DNA from: a virus
Length of the DNA: 37,988 nucleotides
Reading direction: 5' to 3' (one strand)
Virus record (IMG/VR): IMGVR_UViG_3300034068_000173
Span: 1 to 37,988 of that record
Shown piece by piece: positions 7,319 to 13,935 of the stretch. The position numbers and the translations under genes were made by a program. How positions within the stretch are numbered: the stretch's first letter is position 1; every line of letters begins with the position of its first letter. The notes under the pieces are model-generated. The model was not told the DNA's origin, did not search any database, and saw nothing but the letters and a program-made list of their open reading frames with translations.

Positions 7319-9285
7319 TTTATCTAGTAACAAAACAAAACATTTCCCTACCTGATATAACTCTCTGCACAGTACAAGAATCTTTAGATTACCTTAAAGA
7401 CCTAGAATGGGTTGCTATAGATACAGAAACTTCTGGATTTGATGCATATACCTGTAAGCTATACACACTTCAGCTAGGTGACAATGACAATCAGTTTGTA
7501 GTTGACTTGACTACGATTGATATCAATGACTACAAACAGCTCTTAGAGACTCAAGGAGTCATTGGTCATAACTTAAAGTTTGATTTAAAGTTCTTATATC
7601 ATCAGAGAATTGTACCAACTAAGGTATACGATACCTTTTTAGGCGAAAAAACATCTCGTTTGGGTATAGAAAGTCATAGGTGTTCCTTAGCTGCTTGTGT
7701 AAAACTACATTGCGGAGTTATATTAGACAAAGAGGAAAGAAAACATATTACAGGCAATCTAACAGAAGGCTTTGTAAAGTATTCTGCTTATGACGTAAAA
7801 TACCTACATTCTATTAAAGATGCTCAAGAGACAATTCTATTTGCTGCTGGTGCTAAAGTATCAATCGAGTTAGATAATCGCTTTGTTTTAGTTTTAGCTT
7901 ACATAGAGTATTGTGGTATGAAGCTAGACGTAGATAAGTGGACTAACAAGATTCACAAAGTACAGACTCAAGCAGATGCAGCTACTAGAATGTTGAATGA
8001 GTTTATCTTTCTTAACAACATGGATAAATTTATTGACTATCAGCTAGATATTTTCTCTAGTCAAAACAAAGTCAAGATTAACTGGAACTCACCTTCTCAG
8101 GTAGTGCAGTTCTTTGAGACTATTGGAGTAAATACTACTGTAGTTGACAAAGGAGTTAAGAAGCATACAATAGAAGCAAACCACTTAGTAAAGTTTCAAG
8201 ACAAACATCCTATTATTAAGATTTATCTTTCCTTTAAAGAAGCCCAAAAAGACATAGGCACCTATGGTTATAACTGGATTGAGCAAATCAACCCTATAAG
8301 CGGTAGAATACACACTCAGTTCAAACAGTTGATGAACACAGGTCGCTTATCTAGTGGAGGTAAGTCAGGAACAACCAAGAACTTTAACTTCCAAAACATT
8401 CCCTCAGATGAAGAAACACGTAGTTGTTTTGTAGCAGAAGAAGGAAACTCACTAGTAGGCTGTGACTATACAGGTCAAGAACAGATTGTACTAGTAAACA
8501 AGTGTTTGGATGATAACTTACTTGAGTTCTATGATAAAGATTTGGGTGACATGCACGCTTTTATTGCCTCTAAGATGTATGAAGAGTTGGATGGAATGGA
8601 TTTAAACGAGATTAAAAAGAAACACAAAGAAAAAAGACAGGCTGCTAAGGTAGCTGGCTTTGCTATTAACTATGGAGGGTCAGGAATAGGTATAGCAGAA
8701 CAACTAGGACTAAGCGTAGAACAAGGTAATAAAATTTATGAATCCTATTTTCTAGCATTTCCTGGGCTTAAAGCATACTTTGACGAAACTAAGAAGTTCG
8801 GAATTGAGAATGGTTATGTATTAATCTCTCCTGTTACAGGCAAGAGATCCTACGTAGATTATTACGATGAGTTTTTACAAGTTAAAAACGAACTAGACAA
8901 AGACTTCTGGGAAAGATATAAAAAGATCAAGAATTCAAACACTCCTACAGCAGTTGCTATGAAAGAGAAAGTTTCTAAATTCTTTAGCAAAAGGGGAGAC
9001 ATAGAAAGAATGTCCCTTAACTATGGAATACAAGGAGAATCTGCAGAGATAACTAAACTAGCATGTGTTTACTTTTGGTCAAGGTATCTAGTACCTAATG
9101 ATCTTTTATTTAAAGTTAAGATTGTTAACGTAATTCATGACGAGATTCTAGTAGAGTCCCCTGAGGGGATTGTGCAACAAGTTGCTGCACAATTAGAAAA
9201 ATCAATGGTAGATTCAGGAGCTAAGTTTTGTACGAGAGTACCACTTAAAGCAGATCCTTGTATATCGCCTTATTGGAGTAAGTAA
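7315..9285 (+). CDS. polA: DNA polymerase I (family A) with 3'-5' exonuclease
   Basis: This is the 656-residue replicative polymerase. The proofreading domain is intact: Exo I DTETSG (D36, E38), Exo II IGHNLKFDLKFL, Exo III YSAYDVKYL. The polymerase motifs are A, CDYTGQEQ with D384 and the steric-gate Glu five residues on; B, RQAAKVAGFAINYGG from R441, with Lys, Phe and Tyr in canonical spacing; and C, VIHDEILVE with HDE at 608-610. Motif A differs from textbook DYSQIELR (Ser-Gln-Ile to Thr-Gly-Gln, and the Arg lost), typical of divergent phage enzymes. There is no N-terminal 5' nuclease domain. The gene is coupled upstream to the NinG-like gene (ATGA) and downstream to an 89-aa gene (TAATG). 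Confidence 0.96.
   Translation: MIYLVTKQNISLPDITLCTVQESLDYLKDLEWVAIDTETSGFDAYTCKLYTLQLGDNDNQFVVDLTTIDINDYKQLLETQGVIGHNLKFDLKFLYHQRIVPTKVYDTFLGEKTSRLGIESHRCSLAACVKLHCGVILDKEERKHITGNLTEGFVKYSAYDVKYLHSIKDAQETILFAAGAKVSIELDNRFVLVLAYIEYCGMKLDVDKWTNKIHKVQTQADAATRMLNEFIFLNNMDKFIDYQLDIFSSQNKVKINWNSPSQVVQFFETIGVNTTVVDKGVKKHTIEANHLVKFQDKHPIIKIYLSFKEAQKDIGTYGYNWIEQINPISGRIHTQFKQLMNTGRLSSGGKSGTTKNFNFQNIPSDEETRSCFVAEEGNSLVGCDYTGQEQIVLVNKCLDDNLLEFYDKDLGDMHAFIASKMYEELDGMDLNEIKKKHKEKRQAAKVAGFAINYGGSGIGIAEQLGLSVEQGNKIYESYFLAFPGLKAYFDETKKFGIENGYVLISPVTGKRSYVDYYDEFLQVKNELDKDFWERYKKIKNSNTPTAVAMKEKVSKFFSKRGDIERMSLNYGIQGESAEITKLACVYFWSRYLVPNDLLFKVKIVNVIHDEILVESPEGIVQQVAAQLEKSMVDSGAKFCTRVPLKADPCISPYWSK
9157..9193. 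repeat. Two adjacent inverted repeats inside the polymerase gene
   Basis: TCCCC-TGA-GGGGA (9157-9169) is followed at once by ATTGTGCAAC (9169-9178) and GTTGCTGCACAAT (9181-9193), whose arms pair except for a 3-nt bulge. They lie just after polymerase motif C, within coding sequence. Function unknown; chance is possible. Confidence 0.45.
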
Positions 9286-9554
9286 TGAAAGTTGAAGAAA
9301 TTAAGGAGGTAAGAAGAACTTATCTCCTAGCGAGAGCATTAAACACACAGTACCAGTTCATTCGTGAGTTTGTTAATCCTGATTTAAAGAAAGCAATTAA
9401 TGAAGCTAAGGCAAAGAATGCCCACTTTATTAAGATTCTAGACGGATATCTAGAAAAGAAAGATTTAAATCAAATTGCAGAAGACGAAGAACTGGCATTT
9501 TTATTATTAGAAGAATTAGAAGAATTAGAAAAACAAAAACAAAACAAAAATTAA
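9285..9554 (+). CDS. Hypothetical protein, 89 aa
   Basis: The family is not recognised. It starts on the last base of the polymerase stop codon (TAATG), so translation is probably coupled to polymerase. The protein is all-helical and charged, and the C-terminus is a Glu/Leu-rich stretch (LLLEELEELEKQKQNKN). The end of that stretch is encoded by an AAAAC-type A-rich repeat that also serves as the leader of the next gene. It could be a small polymerase or replisome partner; that is inference from coupling alone. Confidence 0.72.
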   Translation: MKVEEIKEVRRTYLLARALNTQYQFIREFVNPDLKKAINEAKAKNAHFIKILDGYLEKKDLNQIAEDEELAFLLLEELEELEKQKQNKN

Positions 9555-9559
9555 AAATT

Positions 9560-10105
9560 ATGGGATCAACTACATTTTATGAAAGAAAAATAGCGGCTAG
9601 TATGAAAGACGCTTACAACAATGCAATAGAAGACGCTACTGATGAGTACGGTAATGATCCGTACAATGGAACCATTAGTACAACTAATGGTTTTGTAGAC
9701 GTTACTAAGAAGTTTAAAGAGTCAGGCAAGAAACTAAGTGAATTTATTGACTCCGCACAAGACGTTATGGATAAAAGAGATTGTTGGGGTATCTGCACTG
9801 TAGAACCTAAATTAAACAGCAACAAGATTAAAAGCCAAGTAGAAATAATTCCTCAGGTAGGTAGACGTGTTTGGGAAACTAGATACGAAGTACAGGCAGA
9901 AGGAAGACTTATTGGAAGTCATCCATTACAAGCAGGAGCAATTAAGATGGCCAGAGACTACACAGAACGTACTAAGATTAGTAGTCACATTACTAGAGTT
10001 AACGTTTTAAAAGAAGGCGAGAAAAATGTAGCCTTTGTAAACTATAAGCCTAGTAGTGATGAACGTCAAGGAGAATATGTATTCTTTGGTTGGGCAGCAG
10101 ACTAA
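9560..10105 (+). CDS. Hypothetical protein, 181 aa
   Basis: The family is not recognised. The N-terminal third is acidic (IEDATDEYGNDPYNG), and FKESGKKLSEFIDSAQDVMD forms a likely helix. The C-terminal half looks like a compact alpha-beta domain with paired strands (RRVWETRYEVQAEGRL, GEYVFFGWAAD). No membrane segment, cysteine cluster or known active site is seen. It lies 5 nt after the 89-aa gene and has the leader AAAACAAAAATTAAAAATT, in the middle of the replication operon, so a soluble DNA-metabolism accessory role is plausible but not shown. Confidence 0.75.
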   Translation: MGSTTFYERKIAASMKDAYNNAIEDATDEYGNDPYNGTISTTNGFVDVTKKFKESGKKLSEFIDSAQDVMDKRDCWGICTVEPKLNSNKIKSQVEIIPQVGRRVWETRYEVQAEGRLIGSHPLQAGAIKMARDYTERTKISSHITRVNVLKEGEKNVAFVNYKPSSDERQGEYVFFGWAAD

Positions 10106-10125
10106 TAATAAACAATAATTAAACA

Positions 10126-10563
10126 ATGATTAACCGCATCTATATGCCAGCTACTCTCTCCCTTAACATAGATGGAACTATTCATCTTAAGGGAGATAGA
10201 GAGTTGATGCAGTCGTACTTTAGAGAATTGACAAAAGGAGATCCTGCGGTGGATGTAGAAGTTTGTATAACTAGATTAGATTCTAAAAAAACAAACCCTC
10301 AGTTGGCTTATTTCTACAGCACTCTAGTACCTATCATTCGAGGAGGATTTGAAGCCCTTACAGGCGAAGTATACACCAAAGAAGAGGTAGTCACTTATCT
10401 TAAGGACAAGTTCTTCTACGAGGAGATTATGTTCCAAGGTCAATTTATTAAAACACCACTCTCACTTTCCAAAGGAAAAAAAGAAGAAGTTAATGAATTT
10501 ATTAAGCAAGTAATTAACTTTGCAACAGATACTCTTGGAGTGCCTGTACCTGAATTAAATTAA
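10126..10563 (+). CDS. NinB-like recombination protein (tentative)
   Basis: The protein has 145 residues. The region TRLDSKKTNPQLAYFYSTLV, then a Gly-Phe helix with KEEVVTYLKDKFF, then a Ser/Lys linker and a C-terminal helix ending LGVPVPELN, follows the layout of small NinB-type phage proteins: an 'RSxxQNxYYW'-like helix, a 'K..F' helix, a StxxL linker, and a final helix closing on Pro-x-Pro. NinB is a single-strand DNA-binding recombination mediator in lambda. A NinG-like gene upstream supports the idea. The similarity was judged by eye and is modest; a structural search would settle it. Confidence 0.5.
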   Translation: MINRIYMPATLSLNIDGTIHLKGDRELMQSYFRELTKGDPAVDVEVCITRLDSKKTNPQLAYFYSTLVPIIRGGFEALTGEVYTKEEVVTYLKDKFFYEEIMFQGQFIKTPLSLSKGKKEEVNEFIKQVINFATDTLGVPVPELN

Positions 10564-10576
10564 TTAAACTAAAATT

Positions 10577-10843
10577 ATGTTATATATAATAGAACCAAGA
10601 ACAGAAACAGACAGAGTGGAAGCCGTGGGCTTACCTGATGTCAACTATCATTACGGAGAAAACATTGTTACCTACAATGACCATGAATCAAGCGAAAGTA
10701 TTCAATTGGGTACTCTTGTTAACTGCAATGGAGTAACTTGTGTAGTTACTGAACTATCTTCAATGAAGTTTGGAAGAGTTGTCTTAACTGTAAAACCAGT
10801 AGATGCTACTCCTAAAACTACTACAGGTGCTTTAATGCGTTAA
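10577..10843 (+). CDS. Hypothetical protein, 88 aa
   Basis: The family is not recognised. The sequence is beta-rich with short alternating strands (MLYIIEPRTE, TLVNCNGVTCVVTELSS, GRVVLTVKPVD), which suggests a small barrel such as an SH3- or OB-like fold. No catalytic motif is visible. It is tightly packed: the stop is two bases before the next start. The leader TTAATTAAACTAAAATT is A-rich without a Shine-Dalgarno. The function cannot be inferred. Confidence 0.7.
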   Translation: MLYIIEPRTETDRVEAVGLPDVNYHYGENIVTYNDHESSESIQLGTLVNCNGVTCVVTELSSMKFGRVVLTVKPVDATPKTTTGALMR

Positions 10844-10845
10844 TC

Positions 10846-11169
10846 ATGACTGAACAAGCTTTACGTTACAACACAGGAAAGAGACAATGGTCTTTAGTAG
10901 ACTTTAAGTCTCTAGAGTCTATGGTAGAAGTCCTTGAGTTTGGTGCAGAAAAGTATGAGCGATTTAACTGGTATAAAGGTATGCCTGTAACACAACTAAG
11001 CGAGAGTTTGCTTAGGCATATGTTTGCTTTTCTTTCAGGAGAAGACAAAGACCCTGAATCAGGAGTAGATCACTTAGGTCATATTATGTGTAATGCTATG
11101 TTTCTCTCCTACGTAATGAGAGAAAAGTCTCACTATGATGATAGAAACCATGAAATTTCAACTAAATAA
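10846..11169 (+). CDS. dATP/dGTP diphosphohydrolase N-terminal-domain protein
   Basis: The protein has 107 residues. The pattern RYNTGKRQWSLVDFKSLE, then VLEFGAEKYERFNWYKGMP, then SLLRHMFAFLSGEDKDPESG and VDHLGHIMCNAMFL matches the phage family named dATP/dGTP diphosphohydrolase N-terminal (formerly DUF5664): GAxKY, NWxKG, RHxxA, GExxDxESGxxHLxH. The conserved Glu, Asp and His could bind metal and nucleotide. A nucleotide-pool role fits the dCMP deaminase gene 1.6 kb downstream. It is a single-domain version. The family match is strong, but biochemical activity of the stand-alone form is not established here. Confidence 0.78.
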   Translation: MTEQALRYNTGKRQWSLVDFKSLESMVEVLEFGAEKYERFNWYKGMPVTQLSESLLRHMFAFLSGEDKDPESGVDHLGHIMCNAMFLSYVMREKSHYDDRNHEISTK

Positions 11170-11329
11170 CTTCTTTTATGGAACCAGAGGACAACGAGGT
11201 TATCCTTATTGGTTCTTTTATTTAATACCAACGATAAGCATAAGCCGTACATCTTCGTTATATAACTTTAATATACACTTATGCTTTCTTTGGTTTGTTT
11301 TAACCGTATCAATTGAGAAAAAGAAATGA
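11150..11329 (+). CDS. Doubtful small ORF between two nucleotide/recombination genes
   Basis: An open frame with ATG at 11150 (another at 11135) reads to a TGA that overlaps the next start as ATGA, a junction type frequent in this genome. The predicted 59-residue peptide is rich in aromatic and hydrophobic residues (YPYWFFYLIPTISIS). It could be a small membrane protein or simply noncoding sequence read by chance. A different reading of the same stretch, from ATG 11178, gives a more protein-like acidic peptide that stops early (see findings). This 156-base gap between 11170 and 11325 holds no other recognisable feature. Confidence 0.25.
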   Translation: MKFQLNNFFYGTRGQRGYPYWFFYLIPTISISRTSSLYNFNIHLCFLWFVLTVSIEKKK

Positions 11330-12294
11330 TTTTAAATCAAGATTACCTAAGCAGTAGAGCAATAAGTCAAAGTAGGCTTAAAAAAATCCTACAACATCCT
11401 AACCTATACTATAATTACGATCCTAAGTCTGACACAGAAGAACCAGCAGATGTAACATTGATAGGAGATGGAGTAGACTTAATTATTACACAAGGAGAAG
11501 AAGTCTTCCAAGAAGAATTTCTAATCAGCACAGTAGAAAGACCAACAGCTCAGATGGGAGACTTTGTATGGAACCTATTTATCAATAGACATGATTCCAA
11601 TGCAGAACAAATCGCTTATGAGACTGTAGGGTTTAAAAGAGATACTCTTCCTAAAGTAAGAGAAAGATTTGAGAAAGAAGGTAAAGCCTATTATGATCAC
11701 CTAATTGAAGCAGATGGAAGAAAAGTAATTTCTCCAGCACAATTAGCTACAATCTATAATCTGGTAGAATCTTTGAAGAATCATCCTTTTAGTTCTAAGT
11801 TTATCTTAGGCAATGACCAATATAAAATCTTTACACAGCAGGCCCTTACTTTTGAGTACTTGGGATTTGAGTGTAAGGCTCTTTTAGACTTAGTAGTTGT
11901 GGACGTAGACAATAAGTTTTTATATCCTATTGACTTAAAGACTACTACTACTTCTTTAAACTATTGGACAGACACTCTTATGAAGTATCGTTATGATCTT
12001 CAGGGAGCATTCTATACAGAAGCTTTAAAGCAAACAGATACAAGTATCTATGGAGAAGGTTTAACTGTTAAGAACTTTAGGTTCTTGGTAGAAAGCCAAA
12101 AATTCCCTGGTAGTCCGCTTATCTATGAGTTATCAGATGAAGCAATGACAGTAGGTAAAGAAGGAGGAGTATATCAAGGTAAGAGTTACGAAGGCTTTCA
12201 TCAAGCCCTAGAACGTTTACGTTGGCATATTGACAGTGATTTGTGGAACTATACTAGAGAAGACTATAGAAACAATGGAATCAGAATTGTATAA
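11326..12294 (+). CDS. PD-(D/E)XK nuclease (RecE/DUF3799-like exonuclease)
   Basis: The protein has 322 residues. The catalytic core reads FECKALLDLVVVD with D188, then YPIDLKTT with D203-x-K205, the D...(D/E)xK signature. The YRYDLQGAFYTEAL helix (about 225-238) is the QxxxY-type motif typical of RecB/Cas4/RecE-like enzymes. The N-terminus IKxS-like ISQSRLKKILQHP resembles the start of RecE-type phage exonucleases. The likely role is 5'-3' resection to feed an annealing protein; the Sak4-like ATPase and SSB upstream would complete a recombination set. The 3' end overlaps the next gene by 20 nt. Confidence 0.85.
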   Translation: MILNQDYLSSRAISQSRLKKILQHPNLYYNYDPKSDTEEPADVTLIGDGVDLIITQGEEVFQEEFLISTVERPTAQMGDFVWNLFINRHDSNAEQIAYETVGFKRDTLPKVRERFEKEGKAYYDHLIEADGRKVISPAQLATIYNLVESLKNHPFSSKFILGNDQYKIFTQQALTFEYLGFECKALLDLVVVDVDNKFLYPIDLKTTTTSLNYWTDTLMKYRYDLQGAFYTEALKQTDTSIYGEGLTVKNFRFLVESQKFPGSPLIYELSDEAMTVGKEGGVYQGKSYEGFHQALERLRWHIDSDLWNYTREDYRNNGIRIV

Positions 12295-12736
12295 TAAAGT
12301 AGTGGATACGAGTTTAAACTATACTACAAGATTTCTAAGCCCCTTGATATTTACAGCAAGGGGTGATGAGTCTTTAAGAGTATTGTTAAACTTCGGCTTA
12401 ATTAATGTTTATGTAGATGACTACGGATACAAGTCTAAGTATCTATACTGTCTTTTTTACTTGTTTAAGCCTACAGACAAAGCTGCGTTTGAGGAATTCC
12501 AAAAGAAGATTACCAGCTTTGACTCTTTCTATGACTACTATGAGGTAGAAGATAAGATAATGTTTGTCTTTAGAGTTAATTCTATCTACAGAAGAGACAT
12601 TGAGATGTTTAAGCAGAATAGATTCCATGACATGTCTGAAGATTATAAACTTCTATTTCACAGAAATATAAAATTTAATGACATAGATATGGATTTACCA
12701 AAAGAAATTTATAGATTTGAAGAGTTTTTAACATAG
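12275..12736 (+). CDS. Hypothetical protein, 153 aa
   Basis: The family is not recognised. I chose the ATG at 12275 (MESELYNK), which overlaps the nuclease end by 20 nt; the in-frame ATG at 12230 would add 15 residues lying wholly inside the nuclease gene. The protein is rich in Tyr, Phe and Asp (INVYVDDYGYKSKYLYCLFYL, DSFYDYYEVEDKIMFVFRV). It has an alternating strand-helix pattern and a C-terminal EDYKLLFHRN segment. It ends 3 nt before the dCMP deaminase start. No catalytic motif is apparent. Close packing between a nuclease and a nucleotide enzyme places it in the DNA-metabolism operon. Confidence 0.72.
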   Translation: MESELYNKVVDTSLNYTTRFLSPLIFTARGDESLRVLLNFGLINVYVDDYGYKSKYLYCLFYLFKPTDKAAFEEFQKKITSFDSFYDYYEVEDKIMFVFRVNSIYRRDIEMFKQNRFHDMSEDYKLLFHRNIKFNDIDMDLPKEIYRFEEFLT

Positions 12737-12739
12737 ACA

Positions 12740-13180
12740 ATGCATAAGATACCAATCATTTACAGCTCAAAAGTAGGAAATAAAGCACTTCTTTACTTAG
12801 ATTTAACTAAAAGAATTGCTCAAGAATCTTACTGTGAAAGACTCCAAGTAGGAGCTCTTATTGTAAAGAATGGAAACATTATCTCCTTTGGTTATAATGG
12901 AACACCTTCAGGATTTCCTAATGTTTGTGAAGTAAACAATGTAACTCTTGAATACGTGTTACACGCAGAATCTAATGCAATCACTAAAGCATGTAAGAGT
13001 CCCATAAGTACAGAAGACGCAACTATGTACTGTACTCATGCATGCTGTGTGCATTGCGCTAAGTTGGTAATTCAAAGTGGAATCGTTACATTTGTATACA
13101 TTGAAGACTACAGAGATAGATCAGGACTAGAACTCTTGATTGCTGCAGGTCTAGATGTAGTAAAAGCAGAACTAAAATAA
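12740..13180 (+). CDS. dCMP deaminase (ComEB family)
   Basis: The protein has 146 residues. The zinc-dependent deaminase fold is clear: LQVGALIVKNGNIISFGYNGTPSGFPN (35-61), then LHAESNAI with H75 and catalytic E77, then THACCVHCAKLV with zinc ligands C103 and C106. The usual Pro before the first ligand cysteine (PCxxC) is replaced by Cys (CCxxC), giving an extra cysteine at 102. The enzyme converts dCMP to dUMP, the substrate for thymidylate synthesis. This complements the dATP/dGTP diphosphohydrolase-domain gene and makes the uracil-DNA glycosylase upstream useful against dUMP misincorporation. Length fits the family. Confidence 0.93.
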   Translation: MHKIPIIYSSKVGNKALLYLDLTKRIAQESYCERLQVGALIVKNGNIISFGYNGTPSGFPNVCEVNNVTLEYVLHAESNAITKACKSPISTEDATMYCTHACCVHCAKLVIQSGIVTFVYIEDYRDRSGLELLIAAGLDVVKAELK

Positions 13181-13188
13181 AAAGAAAA

Positions 13189-13470
13189 ATGAGCATAAAA
13201 TTATTTGGACACAGAGTATTACTTAATCGTCCTAAGAGAGAAGAAAGACTTATCCAACTTACACCAGAGATGGAAGAAGAAATGAACATGAAAGAACTAA
13301 TAGGTTTAAAGCACTTAGAAGTTCATACTGTTGGAGAAGAAGTAACCAATGTAAAAGTAGGCGATGTAGTGTACGTAAACTTAATGTATCTTCAGTCTGC
13401 TGAACTAGTAGAAGTAGATGGTGCAGAAAGAATCATGGTAAGAGATAGCGATATTGCTTTCACTTGGTAA
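13189..13470 (+). CDS. GroES-like co-chaperonin
   Basis: The protein has 93 residues. IKLFGHRVLLNRPKREER at the N-terminus resembles the GroES start (xxPLxDRVLVK). An insertion follows that fills the mobile-loop position, then EVTNVKVGDVVYVN (the VKVGDxV strand) and RIMVRDSDIAFTW at the end (the 'hhxExDIhA' strand). The mobile loop lacks the canonical GGIVL. Phage GroES homologues such as T4 gp31 adapt host GroEL to fold capsid proteins; such a role is inferred. It lies 8 nt after the dCMP deaminase gene with an A-rich leader. An alternative is an unrelated small beta-barrel. Confidence 0.68.
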   Translation: MSIKLFGHRVLLNRPKREERLIQLTPEMEEEMNMKELIGLKHLEVHTVGEEVTNVKVGDVVYVNLMYLQSAELVEVDGAERIMVRDSDIAFTW

Positions 13471-13488
13471 TCAATTAAAAATAAAAAT

Positions 13489-13815
13489 ATGTTATTCTAT
13501 TATACAGAAAGAGAAAAAATCGAGAGTGGAGAAGAGATGGAACTTATCATTAAGAAAGGTTACTCCTTCGAACTCAGTAAGGTCTTAATGACCTACCCTA
13601 CAGATGATGGCTTAGCTATTGTTCTAGAAGGAAGTGCTGACAAACTTAACCCTGTAGACTATCAATATAAAATTGATCCTGCTACTAAGCAAAAAGTTCC
13701 AGTAAAAATCACTAAATTTGAAACCACCAGTGAGCCTATAGTATTAGAGTTGAAGTCAAAAGAAGAAATTCTTGCATTCTTCAGCCTAACAGGAGGACCA
13801 CAGGAGGTTAAGTAG
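13489..13815 (+). CDS. Hypothetical protein, 108 aa
   Basis: The family is not recognised. The protein is beta-rich and acidic, with repeated strand-like segments (MELIIKKGYSFELSKVLM, GLAIVLEGSADKLNP, EPIVLELKSKEEILAFFSL). It has no cysteines and no membrane segment. It is the last gene of the replication block: its TAG stop is followed by a 9-nt tandem repeat and a hairpin terminator. Leader AATTAAAAATAAAAAT, no Shine-Dalgarno. The function cannot be inferred. Confidence 0.72.
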   Translation: MLFYYTEREKIESGEEMELIIKKGYSFELSKVLMTYPTDDGLAIVLEGSADKLNPVDYQYKIDPATKQKVPVKITKFETTSEPIVLELKSKEEILAFFSLTGGPQEVK

Positions 13816-13850
13816 TTTTAGTAATTTTAGTAATTTTAGTAATTTTAGTT
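13816..13850 (+). repeat. Tandem 9-nt repeat TTTTAGTAA
   Basis: Three exact copies of TTTTAGTAA and a partial fourth directly follow the TAG stop at 13815, then degenerate TTTAG steps run on to about 13870. Unlike the other microrepeats it lies at a gene end, just before a terminator, not before a start codon. Confidence 0.85.
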
Positions 13851-13878
13851 TTAGTTTATTTAGTTTTTTAACCAACCA

Positions 13879-13918
13879 GGAAGGGGAATCAAAAGTTCCC
13901 CTTTCTTTATTTTTTTAA
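13879..13918 (+). terminator. Rho-independent terminator closing the replication block
   Basis: GGAAGGGGAA (13879-13888), a 7-nt loop and TTCCCCTTTC (13896-13905) form a 10-bp stem with one G-T wobble, followed by TTTATTTTTTT. Confidence 0.85.
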
Positions 13919-13923
13919 TCTAT

Positions 13924-13931
13924 TATATTTG
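13924..13931 (+). promoter_or_regulatory. Promoter -7-like element TATATTTG, leaderless tail-fibre start
   Basis: TATATTTG lies in the shared ATTATATTTGT 11-mer, directly after the terminator T-tract. The ATG at 13936 is 4 nt past the element, so the transcript should start at about the A of the start codon. No -33 TTG is present. Confidence 0.6.
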
Positions 13932-13935
13932 TGCT

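Noticed and set aside
13816-13870. Tandem repeats as a CRISPR array
   Set aside because: Units are 5-10 nt with no spacers, and no cas genes are present.
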